This document shows, piece by piece, positions 16,187-24,611 of a stretch of 64,000 nucleotides of DNA (position 1 is the stretch's first letter; every line of letters starts with the position of its first letter). The notes under the pieces are model-generated. The model searched no databases. It saw nothing but the letters and a program-made list of their open reading frames with translations, and was not told the origin of the DNA. The position numbers were made by a program, and so were the translations under genes. Source of the DNA: G965215055 sp965215055 (lineage in GTDB: Bacteria; Pseudomonadota; Gammaproteobacteria; UBA4575); assembly GCA_965215055.1 (NCBI GenBank), contig OZ244046.1, forward strand, positions 1,612,001 to 1,676,000, read 5' to 3'.

Positions 16187-17467
16187 TTAAATTGTCTGCA
16201 ATGATCGCGCAGCGATTTCAATAGTCTTTTCAATTTCCTTTTCACCATGGGCAATTGAAACGAATCCTGCTTCGTAGGGAGAAGGTGCAAGGTATACGCC
16301 TTGTGCCAGCATATTGTGAAAAAACTTGTTGAAATGCGCCTGGTTGCATGAGGTTACTTGTGAGAGATTGGTTATTTTTTCCTGTTCCGTGAAAAATAAC
16401 CCGAACATGCCGCTTACATGGTTAGTGGCAAGTGGAAGGTTACTGTCTTTGGCTGCATTTGCTATGCCATCAACAAGCAATTTGGTTTTTTGGTGTAATC
16501 GGTTATAGAAGCCTCTTTCGGAGAGTAGTTTAAGCGTTGCCAAACCTGCCGCCATGGTGACGGGATTTCCCGACAGGGTACCGGCTTGATAGACTGGCCC
16601 GACGGGGGCAAGTGATTCCATGATTCTGCGTTCTCCACCCAGGGCACCAACGGGCATCCCGCCACCCAGAATTTTCCCCAGGGTAGTTAAATCAGGGACA
16701 ATTTTATAAAGCTGTTGAGCCCCTCCGCGCGCTACACGGAAACCTGTCATCACTTCGTCAAAGATAAGAATTGCTGCATATTCTGAACATAGCTTGCGCA
16801 GACCCTGTAAAAAACCTTCTACAGGCAGCACGCAGTTCATGTTGCCGGCGATCGGCTCGACGATTACACAAGCAATTTCCTCACCGAACTTTGCGAAAGC
16901 CTGCTCTACCCGTTCAAGGTCGTTGTACGTCAGGCTGATGGTGCACTCGGCGAGCTCGGGTGGAATGCCGGGTGAACTCGGTGTCCCCAGCGTCAATGCC
17001 CCGGAGCCTGCCTTGACTAGTAGAGAATCCCCGTGGCCGTGATAGCCGCCCTCAAACTTTATGATTTTATTACGCCTGGTGTAACCTCTGGCCAATCGTA
17101 TTGCGCTCATCGTTGCTTCCGTACCCGAACTGACCATACGAACCATTTCTATGGATTCAATAGATTCGCAAACTATTTTTGCCATTTCAGTTTCGATTTC
17201 GGTAGGTGTGCCAAAGCTCAAGCCGTGTTCGGCAGCACGTTGTACGGCTTCAATCACCTCGGGATGGGCGTGTCCCAGAACCATTGCCCCCCATGAACCG
17301 ACGTAGTCGATGTATTCCCTGTCGTGGATATCGTAGATGTACGCGCCCTGTGCGTGCTTGATAAATATCGGTGTGCCTTCGACTGCCTTGAATGCACGTA
17401 CCGGTGAATTCACTCCGCCGGGTATATATTTTTGCGCTTCGTCGAATGCCTGTTTTGAAGTCGTCAT
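16187..17467 (-). CDS. hemL: Glutamate-1-semialdehyde 2,1-aminomutase
   Basis: 426 residues, the usual length. It converts glutamate-1-semialdehyde to 5-aminolevulinate, the C5-pathway entry to haem and other tetrapyrroles. Class III aminotransferase features are all present: YIPGGVNSPVRAF near the start, SYNDLE and CVIVEPIAGNMN, the PLP aspartate in LIFDEVMTGFR, and the Schiff-base lysine in TTLGKILGGGMPVGA. It has an ATG start and a terminal RSLQTI. It lies 260 bp downstream of thiE on the same strand. The stop is about 150 bp from the start of the oppositely organised precursor array. Confidence 0.97.
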   Translation of the reverse strand: MTTSKQAFDEAQKYIPGGVNSPVRAFKAVEGTPIFIKHAQGAYIYDIHDREYIDYVGSWGAMVLGHAHPEVIEAVQRAAEHGLSFGTPTEIETEMAKIVCESIESIEMVRMVSSGTEATMSAIRLARGYTRRNKIIKFEGGYHGHGDSLLVKAGSGALTLGTPSSPGIPPELAECTISLTYNDLERVEQAFAKFGEEIACVIVEPIAGNMNCVLPVEGFLQGLRKLCSEYAAILIFDEVMTGFRVARGGAQQLYKIVPDLTTLGKILGGGMPVGALGGERRIMESLAPVGPVYQAGTLSGNPVTMAAGLATLKLLSERGFYNRLHQKTKLLVDGIANAAKDSNLPLATNHVSGMFGLFFTEQEKITNLSQVTSCNQAHFNKFFHNMLAQGVYLAPSPYEAGFVSIAHGEKEIEKTIEIAARSLQTI

Positions 17468-17727
17468 GACGGATTAAGTCGGGAATTTTTTGGGAGGATC
17501 AGAGGGATACTGTCAACTCTCCTGGCTTGTCTGTTGACCCCTATTCCTCGAAAAAATTTCTGGTACGGTTCTTCCAGATTCCTTCTCAGATCAAATTGCG
17601 CATTCATAGTTGACTTGACGTAGGCTTGTGAACCGGGAGTGCTGAAATTATATACTTCCTTCGACCATGCTGCATGTGAGACCTCAATTCACTGATGTCG
17701 GGTGGCAGTTCCACAATGGAGGCTTTT

Positions 17728-18348
17728 CTACTTGAACAACGCCTGAAGCTCTCGTGTCGCCTGCTGTGGTGATGGTGCTGCAAATATCGCACTGATAACT
17801 GCAATCATGTCTGCACCGGCCTGTAACAGCGGCTTGATATTTTCTTTGGTGATACCCCCGATTGCACATACCGGCACACGCAGTTCTTTTTTGGCACGGC
17901 TGATCAGGTCTATGCCGGCATGCGCGGCGTCGGGCTTGGTGGCAGAGCGTGAGAAGCCGCCGAATGCCACGTAATCTGCGCCGGCTGCTACCGCATGCAG
18001 CGCGTTATCAAATTGGTTGTAGCAAGAAGCACCAATAATTTTATTTGGCCCCAATATTTTTCTCGCCTTACTGATCGAACAATCACCCTGGCCAAGGTGT
18101 ACGCCGTCTGCGTCAATTGATTTGGCCAATAGCACGTCGTCGTTGATGATTAATTTCCTTCCTTCTTCATGCACGAGGTGCTTCAGTTCACTGGCAATTG
18201 TATGGCGATTATCGTGATCATCAGTCTTGTCTCTGTATTGAATAATTCTTACGCCGGCTGCCAGAATTTCAGCGACTGTATCTGCCATACTCCCTGCCTT
18301 GATGTAGCTGCTGTCTGCTATTACGTATAAGCCCTTCAGTCCGCACAT
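17728..18348 (-). CDS. thiE: Thiamine phosphate synthase
   Basis: 206 residues from the ATG at 18348, chosen because MCGLKGLYVIADSSYI matches the family N-terminus and lies 11 bp after thiD. It joins HMP-pyrophosphate and thiazole phosphate to thiamine phosphate. The TIM-barrel motifs are visible: VRIIQYRDK, INDDVLLAKSIDADGVHLGQGD, YVAFGGFSRSATK and PVCAIGGITKENI. In the GGFSRS segment the family usually has GPxFxTxTK, so the phosphate loop is slightly unusual. An 18-bp stretch coding GVHLGQ (18088-18105) is repeated exactly inside precursor copy 2. Confidence 0.95.
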   Translation of the reverse strand: MCGLKGLYVIADSSYIKAGSMADTVAEILAAGVRIIQYRDKTDDHDNRHTIASELKHLVHEEGRKLIINDDVLLAKSIDADGVHLGQGDCSISKARKILGPNKIIGASCYNQFDNALHAVAAGADYVAFGGFSRSATKPDAAHAGIDLISRAKKELRVPVCAIGGITKENIKPLLQAGADMIAVISAIFAAPSPQQATRELQALFK

Positions 18349-18359
18349 GACAGGAGACC

Positions 18360-19151
18360 TTACTCCAGCCAGTGAAAACGGTTGGGGATTTTTTGTCCCA
18401 TGCCAAGCTGGCGAGCGGCTTGCAGGCTCTTCCATGTGTACTCCTGTGCCTGGTGGCTGGCAGAGATCACGTCTTGTCCATGTGCCAAATACGCCGTAAT
18501 CGCGGCAGCAAGTGTACAGCCGGAGCCGTGAAACTGACCAGGGAGGCGAGTCCATTTGTGTGTGTCGAGCTTGCGATTATTTCCGTATAAGGCGTTGCTC
18601 ACTTCATCAATGCTTTCATGGCCGCTGGTAATCAGCACGTAGTGTGCGCCTCGCTCCAATATCGCCATGGCACAGGCGTCCAGTGTATCTGCTTCAGGTG
18701 TGAGTAATCTCGCTTCGCTGCCGTTTGGGGTCACTATGGTCGCCAGTGGAACCAGTAGTGTGTTGATTGCTTCGACGATGGCATCATTCGCCAGGCTCGC
18801 GCCTCCCCCCGCAGTGATAACAGGGTCGAGTACAACGGGAAGATCGGGATAGTCCGTGAGCAGAGTATGAATCGCCCGCACGGTTTCTTCACCACTTACC
18901 AGCCCGATTTTCACCGCTGCTATACTCATATCTTCAAGCACCAGACGCGCTTGTTCGATGATCATCCGCTCGCTTATTTGTTCTGTTTCGAGCACGTTGG
19001 TAGTATCCTGAGCAGTGACGGAAGTAATAACTGGAGCGGCGTGGCAGCCAAGGCTTGCAAGGGTTTCGATATCTGCCTGCGCGCCTGCGCCGCCTGTTGG
19101 ATCTGAACCCGACATTACCATCGCTACGGGAATTTTGGCGAGTTCACTCAT
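18360..19151 (-). CDS. thiD: Hydroxymethylpyrimidine / phosphomethylpyrimidine kinase
   Basis: 263 residues. It phosphorylates HMP and HMP-phosphate for thiamine synthesis and belongs to the ribokinase superfamily. Features: SGSDPTGGAGAQADIETLASLG near the start, VVLDPVITAGGG, TPNGSEARLL and the anion-hole GQFHGSGCTLAAAITAYLA. The start chosen is ATG at 19151 (MSELAKIPVAMVM). A TTG five codons upstream is possible. The start codon overlaps a possible start of the divergent rubredoxin gene at CATG. thiE follows with 11 bp spacing. No TPP riboswitch is evident upstream. Confidence 0.95.
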   Translation of the reverse strand: MSELAKIPVAMVMSGSDPTGGAGAQADIETLASLGCHAAPVITSVTAQDTTNVLETEQISERMIIEQARLVLEDMSIAAVKIGLVSGEETVRAIHTLLTDYPDLPVVLDPVITAGGGASLANDAIVEAINTLLVPLATIVTPNGSEARLLTPEADTLDACAMAILERGAHYVLITSGHESIDEVSNALYGNNRKLDTHKWTRLPGQFHGSGCTLAAAITAYLAHGQDVISASHQAQEYTWKSLQAARQLGMGQKIPNRFHWLE

Positions 19152-19167
19152 GTTGAAAATACGCAAA

Positions 19168-19350
19168 ATGGAAACATCCAGGCAGTATAAAACATATATG
19201 TGCGTGATATGCGGCTGGCTCTATGATGAAGCCAGGGGAGCGCCTGAAGAGGGCATAGCCCCTGGAACGTGTTGGGAAGATATCCCTTTTAACTGGCAAT
19301 GTCCCGAATGCGGGGCGATGAAGGACGACTTTCAAATGGTAGAGATATAA
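19168..19350 (+). CDS. Rubredoxin
   Basis: 60 residues; the small iron electron carrier. Two knuckles bind one Fe: CVICGWLYD and CPECGAMKDDF, with the classic EEGIAPGTCWEDIPFNW between them. Two in-frame starts are possible, ATG 19168 (METSRQYK) and ATG 19150 (MLKIRK). The latter would overlap the thiD start codon head to head. Neither has a strong ribosome-binding site. Next to thiD and divergent from it; its partner is not in the window. Confidence 0.93.
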   Translation: METSRQYKTYMCVICGWLYDEARGAPEEGIAPGTCWEDIPFNWQCPECGAMKDDFQMVEI

Positions 19351-19376
19351 CTGCCGGGGAAGCCATGTCGCAGTGA

Positions 19377-19928
19377 CTATTTTGATCCTTTTGCCAGATA
19401 TGCAATTTTTGCAGAATGCTCCAGTGAGCAAGTCCATTTATATGCAAGGTCCAGCGATTCTGCGTGAGCGTACACGCCGTGCCCGCGGACGACCGTAATG
19501 CGGTGATGACGTAAAGCTGCTGCAATCAGTTCGGGCGATTTTTCGGAGTATTGGTCAAAAGGAATAGTATGGACAAGTACTCTTTTGAAATATAATTTTC
19601 CTTCAAAGTCATCAGGAACGAAGCTTTCTCCATTCATCGTCATTGCGATCGTATACGGCCCGTGGCTGTGCAGCACCGCTTGTGTTGCGGGACAGTTCCT
19701 GTACGTTTCCAGGTGCAATCTTGCATCATAAGAGGCATTTTTGCCTATGGTTCCATCCACGCCGCAGGCGATCAGGTCGTCTGCGCGCAACGTGTCTGCA
19801 CAGGCTCCCGAGGGCGTGACCCAGATGGTATCTTGTTGACGCACGGACGCATTGCCGCTGTGCGAATCGTTATAGCCGTATTGGCGCAGCCATGAGTAAT
19901 AGCGAACCAGTTCTTCTTTAATGGACAT
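19377..19928 (-). CDS. Class II aldolase/adducin family protein
   Basis: 183 residues. It belongs to the zinc-dependent class II aldolase / adducin family (fuculose-phosphate-aldolase-like). Features: GNASVRQQDTIWVTPSG at the N-terminus, the metal-binding AVLHSHGPYTIAMTM with His-x-His, a third ligand in VVRGHGVYAHAES, and the catalytic acid near DARLHLETY. It is slightly shorter than typical (~215 residues). It is divergent from a PfkB-type sugar/nucleoside kinase with about 100 bp between. A methylthioribose- or pentose-salvage role is possible but not shown. Confidence 0.85.
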   Translation of the reverse strand: MSIKEELVRYYSWLRQYGYNDSHSGNASVRQQDTIWVTPSGACADTLRADDLIACGVDGTIGKNASYDARLHLETYRNCPATQAVLHSHGPYTIAMTMNGESFVPDDFEGKLYFKRVLVHTIPFDQYSEKSPELIAAALRHHRITVVRGHGVYAHAESLDLAYKWTCSLEHSAKIAYLAKGSK

Positions 19929-20027
19929 GGATTAAAAAGCACTTTGCTCCGTATTTGGTTAGACTGGCATTTTATCCTGGCACAACCGACAAATGGCAAG
20001 TTATCAACTACGTAAAAGGATTGAACA

Positions 20028-20960
20028 ATGTCGGCACTGATTTGCGGCTCTCTTGCCTACGACAACATCATGGTATTTCCCGACCGATTCAAGAAACACA
20101 TATTGCCGGATAAGGTACATATGCTGAACGTGTCATTTATGGTGCCGCGTATGCGCAGGGAATTCGGTGGCTGCGCCGGCAACATTGCCTACAACTTGCG
20201 TTTGTTGGGGGCTGACGGGTTTGCGATGGGCACGGTAGGGCGGGATTTTGACCCTTATGCAAGCTGGATGAACCAGTGCGGGATGGATCAGAGGTACATC
20301 AGGACCATAGCAAGTGAATATACGGCGCAGGCTTTTATTACCACTGACCTGGACGACAATCAAATCACCGCGTTTCATCCTGGTGCCATGAACTTTTCAC
20401 ACGTGAGCAAAATACCTGTAGAGGATGGTATTACCCTTGCCTTGATCTCTCCAGATGGCAAAGAGGGCATGTTGCAGCACGCGCGACAATGTCACGAAGC
20501 CGGTGTCCCGTTCATTTTTGACCCCGGGCAGGGCATCCCGATGTTTAATGGAAGGGAACTGCTTTTGTTTATGGAGCAGGCAGATTATATATGTGTCAAT
20601 GACTACGAATTGCAATTACTACAACAAAAAACGGGGTTGACTGCCAAACAGATTGCACAGTACGTCAAAGCCGCGATTGTCACCAAGGGAGGAGAAGGCT
20701 CTGTTATACATACGCACACGGAATCAATTGAAATTCCATCGGTAAAGGCAAGTTTGGTTCAGGACCCGACGGGCTGTGGAGATGCCTATCGAGGCGGGCT
20801 CATTTACGGATTGATGAATGATCTCGATTGGCAGGTAACGGGGCGCATCGCTGCCTTGATGGGCACAATTAAAATTGCGCATAATGGAACGCAGAACCAT
20901 CGTTTCACGTTGGCCGAGCTTAAAGACAAGTACAAGCAGGAGTTTGGCCACGTATTTTAA
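20028..20960 (+). CDS. PfkB-family carbohydrate/nucleoside kinase
   Basis: 310 residues of the ribokinase/adenosine-kinase type. The N-terminal SALICGSLAYDNIMVFPDRF and GGCAGNIAYNLRLLG match substrate-binding segments. The C-terminal PfkB signature DPTGCGDAYRGGLIYGLM contains the catalytic Asp and anion hole. The GxLAYD start is typical of the adenosine-kinase-like branch in proteobacteria. The exact substrate cannot be set from sequence. Its start is divergent from the class II aldolase gene. Confidence 0.9.
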   Translation: MSALICGSLAYDNIMVFPDRFKKHILPDKVHMLNVSFMVPRMRREFGGCAGNIAYNLRLLGADGFAMGTVGRDFDPYASWMNQCGMDQRYIRTIASEYTAQAFITTDLDDNQITAFHPGAMNFSHVSKIPVEDGITLALISPDGKEGMLQHARQCHEAGVPFIFDPGQGIPMFNGRELLLFMEQADYICVNDYELQLLQQKTGLTAKQIAQYVKAAIVTKGGEGSVIHTHTESIEIPSVKASLVQDPTGCGDAYRGGLIYGLMNDLDWQVTGRIAALMGTIKIAHNGTQNHRFTLAELKDKYKQEFGHVF

Positions 20961-20986
20961 GGCCGGCCATGCTTGAATATCGATGA

Positions 20987-21640
20987 TTATTTAAGGCTCA
21001 GGCAGTGCCAGTTGTTTTTTATCGCATGCGCGGTCAACGCTTCACTCGCGTCTACGGCAACGGGATGATCTACCATTTCCAGGAGTGGAATGTCATTGTG
21101 TGAATCCGAGTAAAACCAGCTACCTTCAAGGTCGCACGTGTTGGATTCCAGCCACTTTTTTACCCGCACAACCTTGCCGTGGCCGAAACAGGGAGTGCCT
21201 TCGACCTCTCCTGTAAATCTGCCGTTTTTCATGGCAGGGTCGGTTGCAATCAGCGTTGTGACATTCAAGATCTTCCGCACGGGTGCAGTGATAAACCGGT
21301 TTGTGGCAGTGATGATAGCCAGGTAATCTCCCGCCTTTCGGTGTTGTTCGATGAGTGCACGTGCCTTGGGCTTGATCATCGGCTTGATACGCAAGTCTAT
21401 ATATTCGTCGCGCCACCGGCATAGCTCATCGTAGGAATTCTCCGCCAGTGGCCGCAGGGCAAATTTCAGAAACTCCTGGATGTCGAGCCTACCTGCCAGG
21501 TATTCCTGATAGAACCGTTCGTTTTCCCTTTCATAAAATGCACGGTCCACCTTGCCTTTGGCGACCAGGTGTTTGCCCCACTCATAATCACTATCGCCTG
21601 CCAGCAGGGTTTCATCCAGGTCAAAGAGTGCCAGTGCCAT
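20987..21640 (-). CDS. HAD-IB family phosphatase (SerB-like)
   Basis: 217 residues. HAD motif I is FDLDETLLAGDSDYEWG with the nucleophile Asp, motif II is AIITATNRF, motif III lysine is in HGKVVRVKKWLE, and motif IV is FYSDSHNDIPLLEMVD. The helical cap (VDRAFYERENERFYQEYLAGRLD) fits the HAD-IB group (phosphoserine phosphatase-like, or related small-molecule phosphatases). The substrate is unknown. It is convergent with the PfkB kinase gene. Confidence 0.88.
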   Translation of the reverse strand: MALALFDLDETLLAGDSDYEWGKHLVAKGKVDRAFYERENERFYQEYLAGRLDIQEFLKFALRPLAENSYDELCRWRDEYIDLRIKPMIKPKARALIEQHRKAGDYLAIITATNRFITAPVRKILNVTTLIATDPAMKNGRFTGEVEGTPCFGHGKVVRVKKWLESNTCDLEGSWFYSDSHNDIPLLEMVDHPVAVDASEALTAHAIKNNWHCLSLK

Positions 21641-21933
21641 AAGAGCTTGTACCTTGAATGCCTCACGCGTGCTACGGAAAGAGTCTTCCTTGTTTGCGCC
21701 TCGGCATTATATATCCTACGATACAGGACCACCCTGTGCGAGTGAGCCCGGTTCTTATTGTAGTGAGTCTATCTAAATTTTTTTCTTACTTGTGCGAACC
21801 ACAAGGTGTGCTGCCCGGTGCGCAGTATACTTCAAATGTTCGAACGTAATAGTCTCGCCGAGCTCGGATAGACGTTTATAAGCCAAGTGCGCAAGAGCTT
21901 GTGTCAATCCTGCTTTACTGGTTTGTCGCTTGG
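21641..21933. other. Intergenic, no gene seen
   Basis: 293 bp between the HAD phosphatase start and the bacterioferritin stop. No ORF with family features, tRNA or clear terminator was found on either strand. It should contain the HAD gene promoter. Confidence 0.5.
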
Positions 21934-22398
21934 CTACATCATCGACTGTAGATAGTTTTCTATCCCAACGCGGTCAATTCTGTCAAACTGAATCTCCAGC
22001 CAATCTATATGCTCTTCTTCGTTATCAAGGATTTTTTCAAGCAACTCCCTGGAAATGTAGTCGGCAACAGTCTCACAGTGTGCAATTGCGTCCTTAAGGT
22101 CCGGGATTGCCAGTTGCTCCATTTTTAAATCACATTCCAGCATTTCTTTGGGGTTTTCACCGATAAAAATTCTACCAATGTCTTGCAGGTTAGGTAGACC
22201 TTCCAAAAACAGTATCCTCTCGATCAACATATCTGCATGTTTCATCTCGTCAATCGACTCGTGGTATTCAAAGTCGTTGAGTTTTTCCAAGCCCCAGTTT
22301 TTATACATGCGGGCGTGTAAAAAATACTGATTGATAGCAGAAAGTTCGTTCTTTAAAACCTTATTTAAAAACTCGATTACCTTCTTGTCACCCTGCAT
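21934..22398 (-). CDS. bfr: Bacterioferritin
   Basis: 154 residues, the usual size. It forms a 24-mer iron-storage shell with haem between subunits. Ferroxidase ligands are visible: E in LKNELSAINQYFLHARMYKNWG, ExxH in FEYHESIDEMKHADMLIERIL, E in ISRELLEKILDNEEEHIDWLE; the haem Met is in the ADMLIE segment. A clear AAGGAG ribosome-binding site precedes the ATG. A ferredoxin of the Bfd type is encoded upstream on the same strand, 222 bp away. Confidence 0.97.
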   Translation of the reverse strand: MQGDKKVIEFLNKVLKNELSAINQYFLHARMYKNWGLEKLNDFEYHESIDEMKHADMLIERILFLEGLPNLQDIGRIFIGENPKEMLECDLKMEQLAIPDLKDAIAHCETVADYISRELLEKILDNEEEHIDWLEIQFDRIDRVGIENYLQSMM

Positions 22399-22620
22399 CG
22401 GAAGCTCCTTTACTCACATTGCCTTATTACTCAAGCGTATGCGGGAATAGCCATTTTGTCAAAAAATTTTATTGTATAAAGGCTTGAAATGTAAATAATT
22501 TTTAACAGTCAGACGAGTAGATAGCGCAAACAAAAGTGCGAATGCTTCACATCAACAGGGCCTGCGGCGGCTGCATAAACACCAGTAAGAGTCGATGCAG
22601 GAATATCAGCGAAGATAACG

Positions 22621-22830
22621 CTATGCGTTACAAGCGGATGACAAAAATGTACTTGTGCGTGAGCTGATGCTGACTCGCCTGTTGATACAGCCTTTTACAC
22701 TGCTTGTGCATTTGCCGCATTGCCTGGTAACGCCCAATGACTCACGAAGTTGACGCACGGTAGTATATCCGCGTTCGACTTCTTCACGTAATCGAGCTTC
22801 AGTAATTCGGTTACAGATGCAAACGTACAT
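22621..22830 (-). CDS. bfd: Bacterioferritin-associated [2Fe-2S] ferredoxin
   Basis: 69 residues. The N-terminal CxC in MYVCICNRIT and the later CxxC in TRQCGKC bind the [2Fe-2S] cluster typical of the BFD/Fer2_BFD family. Bfd reduces the iron core of bacterioferritin so that iron can be released. The last ~20 residues are Ser-rich and unlike the family. A Fur-like box lies 33-51 bp upstream of the ATG, fitting iron-starvation induction. It lies just upstream of bfr on the same strand. Confidence 0.9.
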   Translation of the reverse strand: MYVCICNRITEARLREEVERGYTTVRQLRESLGVTRQCGKCTSSVKGCINRRVSISSRTSTFLSSACNA

Positions 22831-22862
22831 GTCTTTCCTTTGATCAGGATATTATTGTAAAT

Positions 22863-22881
22863 GTAAATGATAATAATTGCT
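22863..22881 (-). promoter_or_regulatory. Fur-like operator
   Basis: The + strand sequence GTAAATGATAATAATTGCT matches 13 of 19 positions of the GATAATGATAATCATTATC consensus, including the unbroken AATGATAAT core. It lies just upstream of the bfd-type ferredoxin start. Regulation by Fur is inferred. Confidence 0.55.
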
Positions 22882-22969
22882 AGTAATAAATTTGAGAAAG
22901 TGGATGATATATTTACCGCGGTGGGATATTCACGACCGGATATCTGTAAAAAGAAGGCAATTTTAGCGT

Positions 22970-23395
22970 CTAGCTTGCGAAAGGCTTTACTACTACAAGA
23001 ATTACTATTGCAATCAGAGCCACTACGGGGATTTCATTAAACCAACGAAACCATGTATGTGAATGTTGGATACGATCTTCTCTGAATTGCTTCAGGAACA
23101 CGCCGCACCACACGTGATAAAGAATCAGCAGTATTACCAGTACGAGTTTGAGCAGCATCCAATCAGCATTCAGGTAGCCCGGCCAGTAGGTCAGCAGCCA
23201 GATTCCAAGCAGGATGGTGAGTATTCCTCCGGGCGTCATGATGCCAAGGAATAATTTTCGTTCCATGGTCTTGAATCGGTCTATGCTGATCGCGTCATCT
23301 GCCATGGCGTGATAAACGAACAGGCGTGGCAAATAAAACAATCCCGCAAACCAGGTTACCGTAAATATAATATGAAAAGCCTTTATCCAAAGCAT
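22970..23395 (-). CDS. hemJ: Protoporphyrinogen IX oxidase, HemJ type
   Basis: 141 residues with four membrane helices. It starts MLWIKAFHIIFTVTWFAGLF with the conserved His, then LPRLFVYHA, GILTILLGIWLL and VLLILYHVWCG. HemJ oxidises protoporphyrinogen IX to protoporphyrin IX in the inner membrane. It replaces HemG/HemY in many proteobacteria. It is divergent from argC. Confidence 0.92.
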   Translation of the reverse strand: MLWIKAFHIIFTVTWFAGLFYLPRLFVYHAMADDAISIDRFKTMERKLFLGIMTPGGILTILLGIWLLTYWPGYLNADWMLLKLVLVILLILYHVWCGVFLKQFREDRIQHSHTWFRWFNEIPVVALIAIVILVVVKPFAS

Positions 23396-23548
23396 GTATA
23401 GTCCCCTCCGTTTGCCAAGCTGAACAGTATAGGAGCTTTTGCGATATCAGTTTGATAAATGTGCCGTTTCAATAGAGGCAGGCTGCAAGCCTTTCCTTTT
23501 TGACTGCTGTATGATGAGCGGGATTTCCAGGCAAGTTGCAAGGTAGTT

Positions 23549-24580
23549 ATGATTTCAGTCGGAATAGTAGGGGGTACGGGGTATACCGGCGCGGAATTAC
23601 TGCGTCTCTTGGCCGCGCATCCACAAGTTGAGATCAGGGTAGTAACCTCGCGCAGTCGGGCAGGTCAGGCAGTTACAGCTTTGTATCCCGGTTTATCAAG
23701 TATCGAGCTCGAATTTTCTCAACCTGAAACTACCATTTTAAAGCAGTGTGACTGCGTCTTTTTTGCGGCGTCTAACGGCACCGCGATGCATATGGCGCCT
23801 GAACTTCTTGATGCCGGCGTCAAGGTAATTGATCTGTCTGCCGATTTCCGCATTGAAGACGCCGCGGTCTGGGAGCGTTGGTACGGACAACCCCATGCCT
23901 GTCCCGAGGTGCTCGGGCACGCGGTGTATGGTTTGTCGGAGCTTCATAGGGAGAAAATACAGGTTGCGCAACTGGTGGCGAATCCGGGCTGCTACCCAAC
24001 TGCCGTCATCTTGGGCTTTTTGCCATTGCTTGAACAGGGTCTAGCCGATAATACCGCGTATTTGATAGCCGATGCGAAGTCTGGCGTAAGCGGGGCGGGC
24101 CGCGGTGCTAACGTGCCTGCACTGTTCAGTGAGGCAGGTGAAAATTTCAAAGCCTACAATGTAGCTGCGCATCGTCACTGGCCGGAAGTCAAGCAGGAAT
24201 TGGAAGGGGTTACCGGAGGCGAGATCAATCTCACCTTCACTCCGCATCTGACTCCCATGGTGAGAGGTATTTTTGCCACCCTGTACATATCGGGCGTGGA
24301 CGAGTCAGTCGATTTGAACTCGGTTTATCAACAGCGATATGCTGGGGAGCATTTTATACAGGTAATGAATGAAGGCGCGTTACCGGAAACCAAACACGTG
24401 AGAGGGTCAAATTATTGCCTGTTGTCAGTGCAACGATCGCATGATGGAAACATGACGGTAGTATTGTCGGTGATTGACAACCTGGTGAAAGGTGCAGCCG
24501 GGCAGGCCGTACAGAACATGAACCTGATGTACGGACTAGAAGAAAGCACGGGCCTCACTCAATCAGGCTTGTTTCCGTAG
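23549..24580 (+). CDS. argC: N-acetyl-gamma-glutamyl-phosphate reductase
   Basis: 343 residues, full length. It is the third step of arginine synthesis. The Rossmann segment is VGIVGGTGYTGAELLRLL, the catalytic Cys is in VANPGCYPTAVILG, and the SGVSGAGRGA and AHRHWPEVKQEL segments are conserved. The C-terminal VIDNLVKGAAGQAVQNMNLMYG is diagnostic. It begins the + strand run argC / coiled-coil protein / bactofilin / erpA. Confidence 0.97.
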   Translation: MISVGIVGGTGYTGAELLRLLAAHPQVEIRVVTSRSRAGQAVTALYPGLSSIELEFSQPETTILKQCDCVFFAASNGTAMHMAPELLDAGVKVIDLSADFRIEDAAVWERWYGQPHACPEVLGHAVYGLSELHREKIQVAQLVANPGCYPTAVILGFLPLLEQGLADNTAYLIADAKSGVSGAGRGANVPALFSEAGENFKAYNVAAHRHWPEVKQELEGVTGGEINLTFTPHLTPMVRGIFATLYISGVDESVDLNSVYQQRYAGEHFIQVMNEGALPETKHVRGSNYCLLSVQRSHDGNMTVVLSVIDNLVKGAAGQAVQNMNLMYGLEESTGLTQSGLFP

Positions 24581-24611
24581 GCAAGTACACTTACGTTTCC
24601 CTGGTTATGAA

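Noticed and set aside
19152..19400. TPP riboswitch before thiD
   Set aside because: Upstream sequence is rubredoxin coding sequence and lacks the conserved CTGAGA and ACCTGA-type thi-box elements.
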